A DNA stretch of 64,000 nt from an uncultured Lachnospiraceae bacterium. Its GTDB lineage: Bacteria; Bacillota; Clostridia; Lachnospirales; Lachnospiraceae. This document shows, one piece after another, positions 44,801-53,067 of this stretch (its first letter is position 1; each line of letters begins with the position of its first letter). Location of the stretch: positions 106,194 to 170,193 of the forward strand of contig CAMWFQ010000010.1 of NCBI GenBank assembly GCA_947173495.1. Direction: 5' to 3'. The notes beneath the pieces were generated by a model. It did no database searches and had not been told where the DNA came from. It worked only from the letters and a program-made list of their open reading frames with translations. The position numbers were made by a program, and so were the translations under genes.

Positions 44801-45454
44801 GATTCCCGCGCGCACCCCGCACCCCTGCCAGGTTTCATTGACGGTCATTGTCCCACGGTATATGCATCGAAGGATAGTGCCCTCATTTTCCGCACAGATT
44901 CCCGCTATTTTGTTCACCGCATCCGCATCTTCCACCTGGCTTTTAAGCCTTCCTCTGAAATCACACCCCTCGATCAAAGAACGGTTCTTCCGGCAGATCC
45001 CGCCTACGCTTAAGTCTCCTGCAATCAGAGATTTCCGAATGGACAGATCATGGATTCTGCCCTTGTTTTCCTCCACCAGTCCATAACCGTTTTCACTGTA
45101 GATCCCATAAAGAGCATGTCCGTTTCCGTCAAAGTCTCCCTTAAACTCCTTCACCTCAAAACTCTGAACGGGAGGCGCCGTGCGCTCCCATTTTTCGTAA
45201 TCTGTGAGATCGTTGAAATAAATATCCTTCATCAGCCTTCCGTTTACAAAATTCTGTCCTGCGTTCACCAGACGCCAGAATTTCTCATAATCGTATGCTG
45301 TACAGATTTCAAAATACCCATCCTCTGAGATGGGAAGATCCCCGGGAATTGTTGTTTTAAAAATCAGGACACTTCCTGCCAGAATCACAATTCCTCCTGC
45401 CAGTATAACCGTGAACTGATATAAGTTTTTTCTGATATTTTCTCTGATGTTCAT
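41786..45454 (-). CDS. Large membrane-anchored surface protein with GLUG-like and LRR repeats
   Basis: The 1,222-residue protein starts with one membrane helix (about residues 12-32). Next come GLUG-type repeats (about 90-260: GHALYGIYSENGYGLVEENK, VGGICRKNRSLIEGC, IAGICAENEGTILRC, AGICGRNRGRIEEC), then a long charged linker rich in Glu/Lys/Arg (about 280-560). At least ten SDS22/internalin-like leucine-rich repeats follow (about 690-930, units such as LEILSLAENEIEDISVLPLL). A Ca-binding-like GDLNGDGITDMAI loop lies near 970, and a beta-rich C-terminal domain ends it. No LPXTG signal is seen. The likely role is binding of host or partner proteins. The start ATG 45452-45454 is preceded by a GGGGAAAAGGG purine run. 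Confidence 0.8.
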   Translation of the reverse strand: MNIRENIRKNLYQFTVILAGGIVILAGSVLIFKTTIPGDLPISEDGYFEICTAYDYEKFWRLVNAGQNFVNGRLMKDIYFNDLTDYEKWERTAPPVQSFEVKEFKGDFDGNGHALYGIYSENGYGLVEENKGRIHDLSIRKSLIAGDLSVGGICRKNRSLIEGCDFRGRLKSQVEDADAVNKIAGICAENEGTILRCIYRGTMTVNETWQGCGVRAGICGRNRGRIEECCNLTRLDETTGGRRCFAIADTGVKHCYVIRDSFWEYWGNQVIPVEKEKEPCLLCLLEGESAVFFPEEGVRTEYQDQIKGMREGILRGNSSSFFQKNRKELSVPASPGKGKDQEDKAEEIWREPERIGDAGILKKEMESQTRMKDLIRAALWYKQEDWRELRLENMEEEEEKNGPDRRDTEFLAEAPRRLRISAGKDKVDITACQLKEEPKGNYDRLWEICSFLLGENRAEDWEHHTWRMAGGSSMDEESAMILYSTEKGEEGFFYLTGKELYRVRRKHRMGEERLEQFLKEIAYLAGERERKNEIRTDSGRGSSREDPSEPFQEPDTLWEAMLEELWISKSPDATFLWRDENVKQAVYTSVTGDTEQIPSRERILPVDSLILTDPGDLNTLQDLANLPLLASLRVIGCGETKVNFDLDQDAAPQLFRVAMEGVRFKGTSGFEKLSQLKQLYLTQCGLDDISFVEKMPGLTDISFYGNRIRDISPLKGCRKLEILSLAENEIEDISVLPLLPALREAGLQENEIRDLSPLAGMEKLTGLNLTSNRITDIAALKGNTSLTALGLGGNEIRDITSLKGMKEMYNLALDFNQIEDISPLAEMTKMEHLGLTGNRIQDYTPLKNMEKIFYLSVAGNPGQDIEEKAFVPYLVIGQADREDREVMEEAEGYLEKYYPGETLEAEDITRGDLNGDGITDMAITALSGDAEDGGRIRRVYPFLGKRDGNFQALSYIEILNEGFCGYYGGPYQGILITDQKLVIQEYSSGGYYWAGRKIYEYKRGKMRETWEMYLNHLMYVPSYSYGVYNLEKGSRELYAITGEEEKHKQKLLFEDSAKEEALWQQVDEYLQKETERTGRELPELYKNMIIPQIDRGEYDYQIRAYPVKERPRDVLARAAERFLTPAAALPVVAYGAEEVKESYDLLTGVTVPEEFYFGYAKRLPRIISYNRCEKDQNGSYDHVLTMWMSNEDYSSWLWDREIFYCEDTGEFREGGYDHVCGW

Positions 45455-45608
45455 CCCTTTTCCCCGCAAATGCTCCGCCTGCCGCGGAACATGACTTTTG
45501 CAATAAGCTGTCCCGGGAAGCGCGTCATCGATCGTTTCCCTGATCTGATCTTATCTTACCTTTGCCTTGCATCAGAGTTTCATCATTTTTGCATCATTTT
45601 TGCATCAT

Positions 45609-45640
45609 AATCGAGTAGGGAAGATTTTCTCCCTGCTCGC
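45609..45640 (+). repeat. Structured repeat family B, half unit R4
   Basis: Only stem 1 is present: AATCGAGTAGGGAAG, a TTTT loop, then CTCCCTGCTCGC. It lies 3 bases beyond the stop codon of the VanY-like gene (minus strand), so it may end that transcript. Confidence 0.8.
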
Positions 45641-45643
45641 ATT

Positions 45644-46366
45644 TTACTCACTTTTTATATACTCCTCAAGGCATATCTGGTTATTGAATATTTCTTCCGC
45701 TGCTTCCCGGCCTACATATCTGTAATGCCACGGTTCATAGGCAGTTCCCGTGATCTCTTCTTTTCCCTGCGGATACCGCAATATGAAACCGTACCTGTGG
45801 GCATTTTGGGCAAGCCACACATATACCTCGTCATTCGTGGATTGTGTTTTGTCAGCGTTAATATCAACTGCTATTCCCAGTTGATGCTCGCTTGTTCCCG
45901 GCAGCGCCACCCATTCTTTTACAATTCTTTCAGCTCTCGCACTGGAATATCCCTCATTCCTGTAGGCCTGTACCCTTTCATCGTATATTTCTTCCTGCTC
46001 CTTGGCAGTCCGGTATCCTTCCCGGACGACAGGATATATCCCTTCCCTCCTCATCTCATCAAACATTTCCTGCAGATAAGGATATATCCTGCTGTCCACT
46101 TTCTGAGAGTTTGATAACTCTGTTAACGATATGGAAAAATCCTCCGGTATCTTATTCCAGCGGTTTACAACAATCAGATTCCATTCTTCTGAAACAGGAA
46201 TCCTATGTACTTCCGCATTCACATTCGCTTCCATACTCTCTATCAGGAAGGAAAGGATGGAATCTTCCTTTTGTATGGAAACAACCGCAAGCCATACCAG
46301 AATCAGTACTGCGATTATCTTCCGGTATTTTTTTCTCTTCCGCTTTAAACCTCTCTCTTTTGCCAA
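45644..46366 (-). CDS. D-alanyl-D-alanine carboxypeptidase, VanY/M15B family
   Basis: A zinc peptidase that trims the terminal D-Ala of peptidoglycan stem peptides. The 240-residue protein has a basic N-terminus and one membrane anchor (about residues 16-34). The M15B domain follows with VREGYRTAKEQEEIYDERV, the zinc motif GTSEHQLGIAVDINAD near residue 160, the partner Asp, and EPWHYRYVGREAAEEI near 210 (catalytic Glu/His). All key residues seem present. No other van genes are near, so this is a housekeeping wall enzyme rather than a resistance set. Confidence 0.92.
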   Translation of the reverse strand: MAKERGLKRKRKKYRKIIAVLILVWLAVVSIQKEDSILSFLIESMEANVNAEVHRIPVSEEWNLIVVNRWNKIPEDFSISLTELSNSQKVDSRIYPYLQEMFDEMRREGIYPVVREGYRTAKEQEEIYDERVQAYRNEGYSSARAERIVKEWVALPGTSEHQLGIAVDINADKTQSTNDEVYVWLAQNAHRYGFILRYPQGKEEITGTAYEPWHYRYVGREAAEEIFNNQICLEEYIKSE

Positions 46367-46495
46367 TTTACACCACTTCCTTTTTCACCGTGAGCGATCC
46401 GGATTTTTGTTTCTGGCGTTCACTGTTCTCCTGACTCGTCATCCTTCATAAGGGTCTGCGCTTTCTAAAAACCGCTGCTTATCATATATAACGTA

Positions 46496-46669
46496 TTACA
46501 TGTCAAAAATGATTCCGTCGTCCGCGGAAGTCACAGCAGGATGCTCATAAAAGACAGTATTATCCAATCCCTGTATCGTATATGCCTCTAATATACTGCC
46601 ATCCACAGCATTAACCGTGCAAACGTAATCATTTTTTACCCGTACTATTTTTGAAAAATTTACAGCCAG
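46496..46669 (-). pseudogene. C-terminal gene remnant, unknown family
   Basis: In the gap between the VanY-like and DsbA-like genes an open stretch of 57 codons ends with a proper stop. It reads like real protein (YVCTVNAVDGSILEAYTIQG, then LDNTVFYEHPAVTSADDG), with a PepSY-like VDGSILEAY segment. A stop precedes it immediately and no start or ribosome site exists, so it is probably the decayed end of a lost gene. The family is not certain. Confidence 0.5.
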
Positions 46670-46713
46670 TCAATCCAGGTAAATCTATCAACAGATTGAC
46701 CTCAGGCTATAGA

Positions 46714-46748
46714 AAAACCTCCGCTTTCACGCAGAAATTGGAGGTTTT
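46714..46748 (-). terminator. Terminator-like hairpin
   Basis: AAAACCTCC and GGAGGTTTT arms, ending in TTTTTC on the minus strand. Second of two in tandem downstream of the DsbA-like gene. Confidence 0.6.
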
Positions 46749-46773
46749 ATCAATACAATTGAATATTTCAAAA

Positions 46774-46809
46774 GAGCATTAAGGAGATTAGCCATTCTCC
46801 TTAATGCTC
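46774..46809 (-). terminator. Terminator of the DsbA-like gene
   Basis: A perfect 14-bp stem (GAGCATTAAGGAGA and complement) with an 8-base loop, followed by TTTT on the minus strand, 33 bp after the DsbA-like stop. Confidence 0.8.
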
Positions 46810-46841
46810 TACAACAATCATAAAAGTCAGCCTGAAAGAAG

Positions 46842-47435
46842 TCACTGTCTTTCAAAAAACTTCAGCCAGTTTTCCTTTTCGTAGGGTTCAAAATCGATTT
46901 GCATTCCATCCACATAAATGGTCGGCACACACTGAACCTTAAGGTCATCCGCCGCATGTGCCGCCGCCTTCTTCTGCCTGTCTGTATAGATTCCTTCTGT
47001 AAGCGCCCTCCGGAAATCCGCCGGATCAAGACCGGTTTTTTCCGCCAGATCCGTGAGAACATCCAGTTCTCCTATGTCCCTTTGATCTGCAAAATAGGCT
47101 GCATAAACCTGATCCGCATATAGATTTCCCCGCCCTTTTTCCTCCGCGTAATGCCAGCCTTCAAAGGCAAGTCTGGTATAGGGGCGCGGAACGACTGCCG
47201 GCGGGATCTTTAAGTCCAGTCCAAGCTTTTTCAGCGGCTCCTCCAGTGATTGATAATGTTCTCTGCGCTTTTCATCATGAAAGGTATCCACCCTCTCATT
47301 CGGCTCCGGGGTCAGCTCATAAGGCTGTATTTTGATCTCCGCCTTCATTCCGGAAGCGGAAAGCGCCTGTTTCAGCGCTTCTTTTGCAACAATACAATAA
47401 GGACAAACAAAATCAGTGACAAACAAAATCTCCAT
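46842..47435 (-). CDS. DsbA-family thioredoxin-fold oxidoreductase (FrnE-like)
   Basis: The 197-residue cytoplasmic protein opens MEILFVTDFVCPYCIVAKEA with a CPYC active site at residues 11-14. A helical insertion domain follows and then the cis-Pro segment LKVQCVPTIYVDGMQ near residue 168. This is the DsbA/FrnE/2-hydroxychromene isomerase layout, so it is a disulfide or glutathione-like oxidoreductase of unknown substrate. It is followed by two hairpin terminators. The TRIC-like gene lies 30 bp upstream in the same direction. Confidence 0.9.
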   Translation of the reverse strand: MEILFVTDFVCPYCIVAKEALKQALSASGMKAEIKIQPYELTPEPNERVDTFHDEKRREHYQSLEEPLKKLGLDLKIPPAVVPRPYTRLAFEGWHYAEEKGRGNLYADQVYAAYFADQRDIGELDVLTDLAEKTGLDPADFRRALTEGIYTDRQKKAAAHAADDLKVQCVPTIYVDGMQIDFEPYEKENWLKFFERQ

Positions 47436-47465
47436 AGCCTTCTCCTTTTCTCTGAACAGTACAAT

Positions 47466-48116
47466 TCACTCCTGGTCAAAATGATTGATTCTCGGCAGAT
47501 TCCACTTAAACCGGATCGCCAGAAAACGCATGATGATCACACACGCAGCTCCTGTCACCATTGCCACATCTTCCCCCGCCTTGTTCCACAAAAACACGCA
47601 TACAAAGGCTCCGGCAATAGAAGCGCAGGCATATACATGCTTTACAAATATGTAAGGTTTATCTCCCGCCATCATATCCCGCAAAAGGCCTCCCCCCACT
47701 CCGGTTATGGTTCCCAGAAAGACCGGCAGAAAATAATTCAGCTCCATATTGTTTTCAAAAGCCGCCCTCACACCAATCACAGTAAATACGCCAAGGCCCA
47801 GTGTGTCTGCAATCATCAGTTCCTTTTGAAAATGTGCGCCTGAAATTTCCTGATATCCTCTGACTCTGAAATAAATAACAACAAAGATCGCTGCAGAGAC
47901 CAAAAGGGCGCTCAGCGCATACACCGGATCCCGGAAGACCTGAGGAGGCGCAATCCCAAGCACAATGTCACGGATCATCCCTCCTCCGGTGGCTGTCACC
48001 ATTCCAAGGATCATAACCCCCAGAATATCCATTCTTTTCTTAACGGCTGTCAGGGCGCCCGATATAGCAAAGGCGACCGTTCCGATCATATTCAATATCA
48101 AAAGCATATATTCCAT
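47466..48116 (-). CDS. TRIC family cation channel (UPF0126, YadS-like)
   Basis: The 216-residue protein has seven predicted membrane segments in two similar halves, each with a glycine-rich kink: GMVTATGGGMIRDIVLG near residue 45 and GTITGVGGGLLRDMMAGDKP near 130. These GGGxxRD motifs define bacterial trimeric intracellular cation channel homologues. I chose ATG 48114-48116; a TTG seven codons upstream has a better ribosome site (GAGGT) and could be used instead. It is followed by the DsbA-like gene after 30 bp. Confidence 0.9.
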   Translation of the reverse strand: MEYMLLILNMIGTVAFAISGALTAVKKRMDILGVMILGMVTATGGGMIRDIVLGIAPPQVFRDPVYALSALLVSAAIFVVIYFRVRGYQEISGAHFQKELMIADTLGLGVFTVIGVRAAFENNMELNYFLPVFLGTITGVGGGLLRDMMAGDKPYIFVKHVYACASIAGAFVCVFLWNKAGEDVAMVTGAACVIIMRFLAIRFKWNLPRINHFDQE

Positions 48117-48211
48117 AGGGCCCGCTTTCTGCTGCAAGTGTCACTGTACCTCTGCACAGCTTTATCCGCCGCGAAAATTCTCCCTCTTATTATAATGGAT
48201 TTCAGTTCAAA

Positions 48212-49591
48212 TTACAATTCGTCCTGTCTCTCCTTCTTCATTCTCGCAAGACAGACCACAAAGAACAAAATTCCATATACCGTAGTGATGGGCGTTGCCA
48301 GGCCTACCCCTGTAAGAGAAGCGTCCGGCAGCTTCGACATGAAAATACAGACCGGAATACGGACACAAAATGCGGAGGAGATTCCCTGAATCATGACCGG
48401 AATACTCTTTCCCCGGCCGTTGAGATAACCGATACAGCTGAAAAGGATACACGTCAGCACACAATCTGCAGAGAATCCTTTCAGGTAGGCTGCGCTCTCC
48501 GCGATTACAGAGGCATCCGCCGTAAAAAGGGAGGATAGCAGGCCGCCTCCGAAAAAGCCTGTGAGGAACAGCAGAATTCCCACTGCAGAGCCTGTCACCA
48601 TGGCAGTACGAAATCCTTTCCATGCACGCTGCTCTTTCCCCGCACCCATATTCTGTGCCACAAATGCGGACACGCTTTGCATTACTGCGGACGGCACCAG
48701 CATAATAAATGCTACAATCTTGGAAGCCACCCCATAACCGGCGGAAGGCATAAGCCCCATATGATTTACAATGGTATTGACTACCAGAAAAGAAATCTGA
48801 ACCATAGCCTCCTGCAGGGCAATAGGGATACCGACCTTTAATATTCTTCTCAGCTCTCCTCCGTGAATTCTGCATTGCCCGCTGCCTTTTGCAAAAGAAA
48901 ACTGAATGGGAAGCTTCTGACGCCGGATGATTGCTGCTGAAAGCACAACAGAAACCAGCTGGGCAAACACCGTGGCCAGCGCTGCCCCCGCCACATCCAT
49001 CCGGAATACCCCCACCAGAAGCAGGTCGCCCACAATATTCACCACACAGGCGATTCCCACGAAAAGAAACGGCAGGCTGGCATTCCCCACTCCCCGCAGG
49101 ATACTGCTGATTACATTATAGGCAATGATCACCAGAATTCCCGCCCCGCATATTCTGATGTACAGCACCGTCATTTCAACCGAAGCTTCCGGCACCTGCA
49201 GGAGCCCGACAATCGCCTCTGCACACAATTCCAGCAGAATTGTCAGCACTATTCCGATTCCTGCAAATAATACAATCGTGGTTCCCACCGTATTTCCGGC
49301 TTCCTTCGGCCTCTGTTCTCCGATATGCTGTCCAATGATCACAGTAGAGCCCATGGCAAGGCTGGTGATCACGAAAGTCACCATCTGCATAAAGGAACTT
49401 CCTGTTCCCACCGCGGAGATACTGGCAGCATTCCCAAACTGCCCTACCACCAGCAGATCGACCGCCCCGTAAGCCGCCTGCAGAATAAGGGCTCCCAGCA
49501 CAGGGAGCGCAAACCGTATCAGAGCTCCGAATACGGAGCCCTCCAGGAATGAAATTTCCGGTTTTTCTGATTTTTTCACTTTTTCTTCCAT
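48212..49591 (-). CDS. MATE family efflux transporter (second copy)
   Basis: The 459-residue protein has twelve membrane segments in two MatE repeats (GSVFGALIRFALPVLGALIL, then YGAVDLLVVGQFGNAASISA; second half FLVVNTIVNHMGLMPSAGYG). It is distinct from the copy at 32410-33777. The ATG at 49589-49591 follows GAGGG; four codons of extension are possible. It lies 81 bp downstream of marR, which probably represses both genes and responds to the exported compound. Confidence 0.92.
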   Translation of the reverse strand: MEEKVKKSEKPEISFLEGSVFGALIRFALPVLGALILQAAYGAVDLLVVGQFGNAASISAVGTGSSFMQMVTFVITSLAMGSTVIIGQHIGEQRPKEAGNTVGTTIVLFAGIGIVLTILLELCAEAIVGLLQVPEASVEMTVLYIRICGAGILVIIAYNVISSILRGVGNASLPFLFVGIACVVNIVGDLLLVGVFRMDVAGAALATVFAQLVSVVLSAAIIRRQKLPIQFSFAKGSGQCRIHGGELRRILKVGIPIALQEAMVQISFLVVNTIVNHMGLMPSAGYGVASKIVAFIMLVPSAVMQSVSAFVAQNMGAGKEQRAWKGFRTAMVTGSAVGILLFLTGFFGGGLLSSLFTADASVIAESAAYLKGFSADCVLTCILFSCIGYLNGRGKSIPVMIQGISSAFCVRIPVCIFMSKLPDASLTGVGLATPITTVYGILFFVVCLARMKKERQDEL

Positions 49592-49672
49592 TGTTTCCCT
49601 CATTTCTGCACTGCATTGCTGCGCATTTCTTCCTTTCCTGTCCTATCTGATTCCTGATCTTCAAATACCTTC

Positions 49673-50107
49673 TCACCTTCCGGGCATGGTCCGCTCCAGC
49701 AGCCTGATCATTTCAACGGCCTGCTGTACCTGCTCATCCGAAATACCGCCCAGGTTCTCTGTCCATTTCTTATGGAATTCCGTCATATATTTCTTCACAC
49801 AGGCGCTTCCCTTCTCTGTCAGTCTCAGAAGAATTACCCGTTTATCCTGAGAATCCTTATATTTTTCCACCATCCCCATAGCTTCCAGCTCCTGAATCAG
49901 TTTGGTAACGCTTGGCATTGTGATATTCATAAGCGAGCTTACATCACTGACCATACACTCCGTCTGCTTTTCATATACTTCGCTGACGGCCCCCAGCACA
50001 TGAACATGACGCGGCTTCATTCCCTTTGGAAGCTCCGGCAATGTCTCAACAATATGCTTTGCCGTAAAACAGGCATCCAGCAAACTCTTTAAGCTTTCCG
50101 TTTTCAT
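49673..50107 (-). CDS. MarR family transcriptional regulator
   Basis: The 144-residue protein is a winged-helix dimer: helices from MKTESLKSLLDACF, recognition helix region MNITMPSVTKLIQELEAMGM near residue 60, then the wing KDSQDKRVILLRLTEKG. ATG 50105-50107 has CGGAG at good spacing; longer frames run into the operator palindrome. The gene is preceded by a consensus promoter overlapped by a 44-bp near-palindrome, so autorepression is likely. Confidence 0.93.
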   Translation of the reverse strand: MKTESLKSLLDACFTAKHIVETLPELPKGMKPRHVHVLGAVSEVYEKQTECMVSDVSSLMNITMPSVTKLIQELEAMGMVEKYKDSQDKRVILLRLTEKGSACVKKYMTEFHKKWTENLGGISDEQVQQAVEMIRLLERTMPGR

Positions 50108-50117
50108 GATAATCTCC

Positions 50118-50180
50118 GGCATATATTTACTATTAATAATTACTAATAGTAAATATATGCCAGAAAACACCTTTTGTCAA
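50118..50180 (-). promoter_or_regulatory. marR promoter with 44-bp near-palindromic operator
   Basis: The minus strand reads TTGACA, 17 bp, TATATT (50152-50180). A near-palindrome at 50118-50161, arms GGCATATATTTACTATTA and complement around an 8-base centre, covers the -10 box, the start point and the leader. It is the likely MarR operator. Confidence 0.85.
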
Positions 50181-50232
50181 GTATTTTTCTATCTGTATAT
50201 TCGTCTGCATATTTGTTCTCAGAAACCGGGAT

Positions 50233-50262
50233 TTGAGACGGCACAGAACTCAGCCGTCTCAA
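50233..50262. terminator. Hairpin downstream of the DUF3737 gene
   Basis: TTGAGACGGC pairs perfectly with GCCGTCTCAA around a 10-base loop, with outer CCGGG/CCCGG arms. There is no T-run. It lies between the ends of the marR promoter region and DUF3737. Confidence 0.5.
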
Positions 50263-50274
50263 CCCCTCCCGGCT

Positions 50275-51153
50275 CTACGCACAGCAGCCCGCTCTGTTGT
50301 TGTCATTGCGTTCTTTCTGCCTGTCTGTCAGTACCTCACCTCTGGCTTCCTCATCGTCCATGATTACTTCTCCTGCTTCCGGCACCCGGATCTGTCCGGA
50401 ACGCGGATTTTTGATACTGTCAATCTTTGTCGTAATAACCGCATCCACTTCAGATTTCTCAAAAGCAAGATCGGTATCAATCATTTCGCAGTTCACCAGC
50501 TTCAGATTTTTACAATAACACAGGGGCTGTGTTCCCATGATTTTACAATTAATCAGCGTAAGGCCATTCGAGTACCATGCAAGATATTCTCCCTTTACCA
50601 CACTGTCCTTCACCGTTATGTTTTCGCCATGCCAGAAAGCATCCTTCGTATCAAATGCGCAATTTTCAAATGTAGCATTTCTGATATACTGAAACGAGTA
50701 TTTTCCCTGCATGGTTACGTCTCTGAATATCAGATCCTCAGCGCGCATCATAAAATACTCGCTGACTGCGGTGGTATTCTCCATACGGATTTTCCGTACA
50801 GACCAGCCAAACTCAGGAGAAATGATATCACAGTTTTTCATGATCACATCACTGCACTCTCTGAGCGCTTTGATTCCATGCAGTTTTGTGCCTTCGATTT
50901 TCACATGTTCGGAATACCAGAGAGCCGCCCGGCAGAGCTCTGTCATTTCCGAATCCGTGATGGTCAGATTCCGGTCATGCCAGAAGGGATAACGAAGGTT
51001 AAAAAAACAATGCTCCGCTTCAATGTCCCGTCCCTCTTTAAATGCGCTCTCGCCGTCCGCCTCCCCGTCAAACGAGCAGTTTATCACCTGCACGCCTCTG
51101 CTTCCATAAAGTGCCCGTTCCATATCAAAGGTCTGATTCTCTATCCGTTTCAT
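50275..51153 (-). CDS. DUF3737 family right-handed beta-helix protein
   Basis: The 292-residue protein is made of short repeated strands (FDGEADGESAFKEGRDIEAE, CRAALWYSEHVKIEGTKLHG, FEFCAFDTKDAFWHG-like units), giving a right-handed beta helix. Its YPFWHDRNLTITDSEMTE and ECSDVIMKNCDIISPEFGW segments match DUF3737 as I recall it. The function is unknown. ATG 51151-51153 has GGAG upstream; 18 further codons upstream are open but less likely. It is a lone gene; its C-terminal tail is charged and ends in Cys-Cys-Ala. Confidence 0.85.
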   Translation of the reverse strand: MKRIENQTFDMERALYGSRGVQVINCSFDGEADGESAFKEGRDIEAEHCFFNLRYPFWHDRNLTITDSEMTELCRAALWYSEHVKIEGTKLHGIKALRECSDVIMKNCDIISPEFGWSVRKIRMENTTAVSEYFMMRAEDLIFRDVTMQGKYSFQYIRNATFENCAFDTKDAFWHGENITVKDSVVKGEYLAWYSNGLTLINCKIMGTQPLCYCKNLKLVNCEMIDTDLAFEKSEVDAVITTKIDSIKNPRSGQIRVPEAGEVIMDDEEARGEVLTDRQKERNDNNRAGCCA

Positions 51154-51248
51154 GCCGCCTCGCTCCTTCTGCCTACTTGACAAAAAATGTTCGTTTCTGT
51201 CTTCCATTATACCTTATTTTCACTTCCTGACAAATAGTTATATTTCAT

Positions 51249-52202
51249 TCATCTGAATAGGTATAATTTATTTTCCGGGAAGGAAATCCGAATACTCAAT
51301 ATCTGCTCCTGATACTGCGCTGTGATCTCTCCGTGCATCTGCTTTGTAAGCGTCCTGGCGATGGACAGCCCCAGTCCTGTCGAGCTCTGTGCATCTTCAA
51401 CGGTATAAAACCGGTTAAACAGATGCTGCAGCTGCACCTCGCTCAGCTTTGCCGCATGATTGGATACAATGATTTCTCCTTCCTCTGAAAGACGGATGCT
51501 TAAATCTCCATCACTGTATTTTATGGCATTATACAGTACATTTTCCAGAATACGCAGCAGAAGCTTCCTATCCAGCCTGCGTCTTACCTGCCCCTCAGGC
51601 ATGATAATATCCGGCTCGATTCCTCTGCCTATGATTGCCCCGTAGTAAGCGGAAATACTCTCCTCCAGCATATGGTTTAATACCACCTCCTCATAAACCG
51701 GCTCCCTGCCGCCTCCGGAAGCAAGCGTATAGCCAAACAGTTCTTCTGTGAGAAGTTTTAAATTCTCCGTCCGCTCTTCGATCACCTTCAGGTAACGTTC
51801 TATTCTCCGGATCTGTTCTTCTTTTTCCGGCATCAGATCCTTCTCCTCTTTAAGCGCCGCAATCTCCTGCCTGGTCAGATCCAGATAGCCGCAGATGGCC
51901 GTCAGCGGTGTTCTCAAATCATGAGACAGGGAAGTAATACTCTCCTTCACCTCCAGATCCCCCTGATAAAAGCGCTGTCTCTGCCTGCGCAGGAGCTTTA
52001 ATTCCCGGTTGATCTGATTCGCCAGCCTGCACATATGTCTGTCTCTGCATGAAAGTGTAATCAGCGTATTGGTGTCATGCAGGAGCCGGAAGCCAAACCC
52101 TCTCCCGATCTCATCTGCCGACCGCTTCAACTGAAAAATCCTGACTGCCTGCCCCATCACCACCGCTGCAAGCACAAAGCACACAATCACCATCCGGAAC
52201 AT
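51249..52202 (-). CDS. Sensor histidine kinase (HisKA type)
   Basis: The 317-residue kinase has one N-terminal membrane helix (about residues 3-20) and almost no extracellular part. The H-box is ESITSLSHDLRTPLTAICGY near residue 90. The ATP domain follows, with N-box RILENVLYNAIKYSDG and G-box STGLGLSIARTLTKQMHGEI. The lack of a sensor domain suggests it reads the transporter or the membrane. It is last of a four-gene operon: regulator, ATPase, permease, kinase. Confidence 0.93.
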   Translation of the reverse strand: MFRMVIVCFVLAAVVMGQAVRIFQLKRSADEIGRGFGFRLLHDTNTLITLSCRDRHMCRLANQINRELKLLRRQRQRFYQGDLEVKESITSLSHDLRTPLTAICGYLDLTRQEIAALKEEKDLMPEKEEQIRRIERYLKVIEERTENLKLLTEELFGYTLASGGGREPVYEEVVLNHMLEESISAYYGAIIGRGIEPDIIMPEGQVRRRLDRKLLLRILENVLYNAIKYSDGDLSIRLSEEGEIIVSNHAAKLSEVQLQHLFNRFYTVEDAQSSTGLGLSIARTLTKQMHGEITAQYQEQILSIRISFPENKLYLFR

Positions 52203-52230
52203 GCTCCCTCCCTTTCTTACCTCCCTTTTC

Positions 52231-53067
52231 TTATTTGATATCCTTCCTGGAAAAAAGGAAAATTCCTCCCGCTGTCACACTCACAGTGACCGCCAGAGAA
52301 TACAGAGGCATCCGTACCGGATGGGCCGGATGCTCTGCAAACATATTGGCAATCTGGAGCCCCTGGCAGGAAGGCAGAAGATCATAAAGAAACTCATACA
52401 CCTTCCGCTTTGTTCCTCGTATATACCCAGGATTGGGCCGCCACTCGTTCGTCTCCCGGATTTCCCCCTCCTCCGAAACGCTGAGCGCCACATAATAGTA
52501 TTCCGAGGTTTTCAGTCCGATATTGATCTCGGTCATCATATAATACAGGACAACGGCCAGCAGAATACAGGCTGTCGCCGATGCCGCCTTATTCTGCAGA
52601 AGCATACCCGCCATGGTAAAAACCGCTGAAAAAGCCGCCATCACCAGCAGACTCTCCAGACTCAGGATCAGCAGAACCTGCCAGTCCGATTTGAGTCCTC
52701 CAAACAGCGGAATCCCCACCGACAGGCTTACTGCCACCCAGGCAAGCGAAAACAAAACCGATACTGCGAAAACTGTAATCAGATTTGACAGATAGATTTC
52801 TCTCCGGCTGTGTCCTGCAATCAGTTTGTTGCGGATGGTCCCATCCCCGTAATCCACTCCCAGAAACAGGCCGCAAAATACTGCCGTGGGCGCGCCTGCA
52901 ATCAGTGCATATCCCAGAATAAAGCCATCCAGAATGGTTTCCTTCCCCATGATATAATAATGATCTGCACACAGGCAGAGTACCGCTGTCCCTACAAGTA
53001 CCGTTTCAATCCAGAAGCTCCTGCTTTTCCAAAGCCGGGAAAAATTTGCCGAAAGTAATCTACTCAT
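52231..53067 (-). CDS. ABC-2 type transporter permease (lantibiotic-resistance type)
   Basis: The 278-residue protein has six predicted membrane segments (opening MSRLLSANFSRLWKSRSFW) with GVDYGDGTIRNKLIAGHSRR near residue 75, the usual ABC-2 permease coupling segment. ATG 53065-53067 has GGAGGT 7 bases upstream; a GTG three codons earlier is possible. It overlaps the ATPase gene by 8 bp. With that ATPase it should expel lantibiotic-like peptides or other amphiphiles. Confidence 0.88.
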   Translation of the reverse strand: MSRLLSANFSRLWKSRSFWIETVLVGTAVLCLCADHYYIMGKETILDGFILGYALIAGAPTAVFCGLFLGVDYGDGTIRNKLIAGHSRREIYLSNLITVFAVSVLFSLAWVAVSLSVGIPLFGGLKSDWQVLLILSLESLLVMAAFSAVFTMAGMLLQNKAASATACILLAVVLYYMMTEINIGLKTSEYYYVALSVSEEGEIRETNEWRPNPGYIRGTKRKVYEFLYDLLPSCQGLQIANMFAEHPAHPVRMPLYSLAVTVSVTAGGIFLFSRKDIK

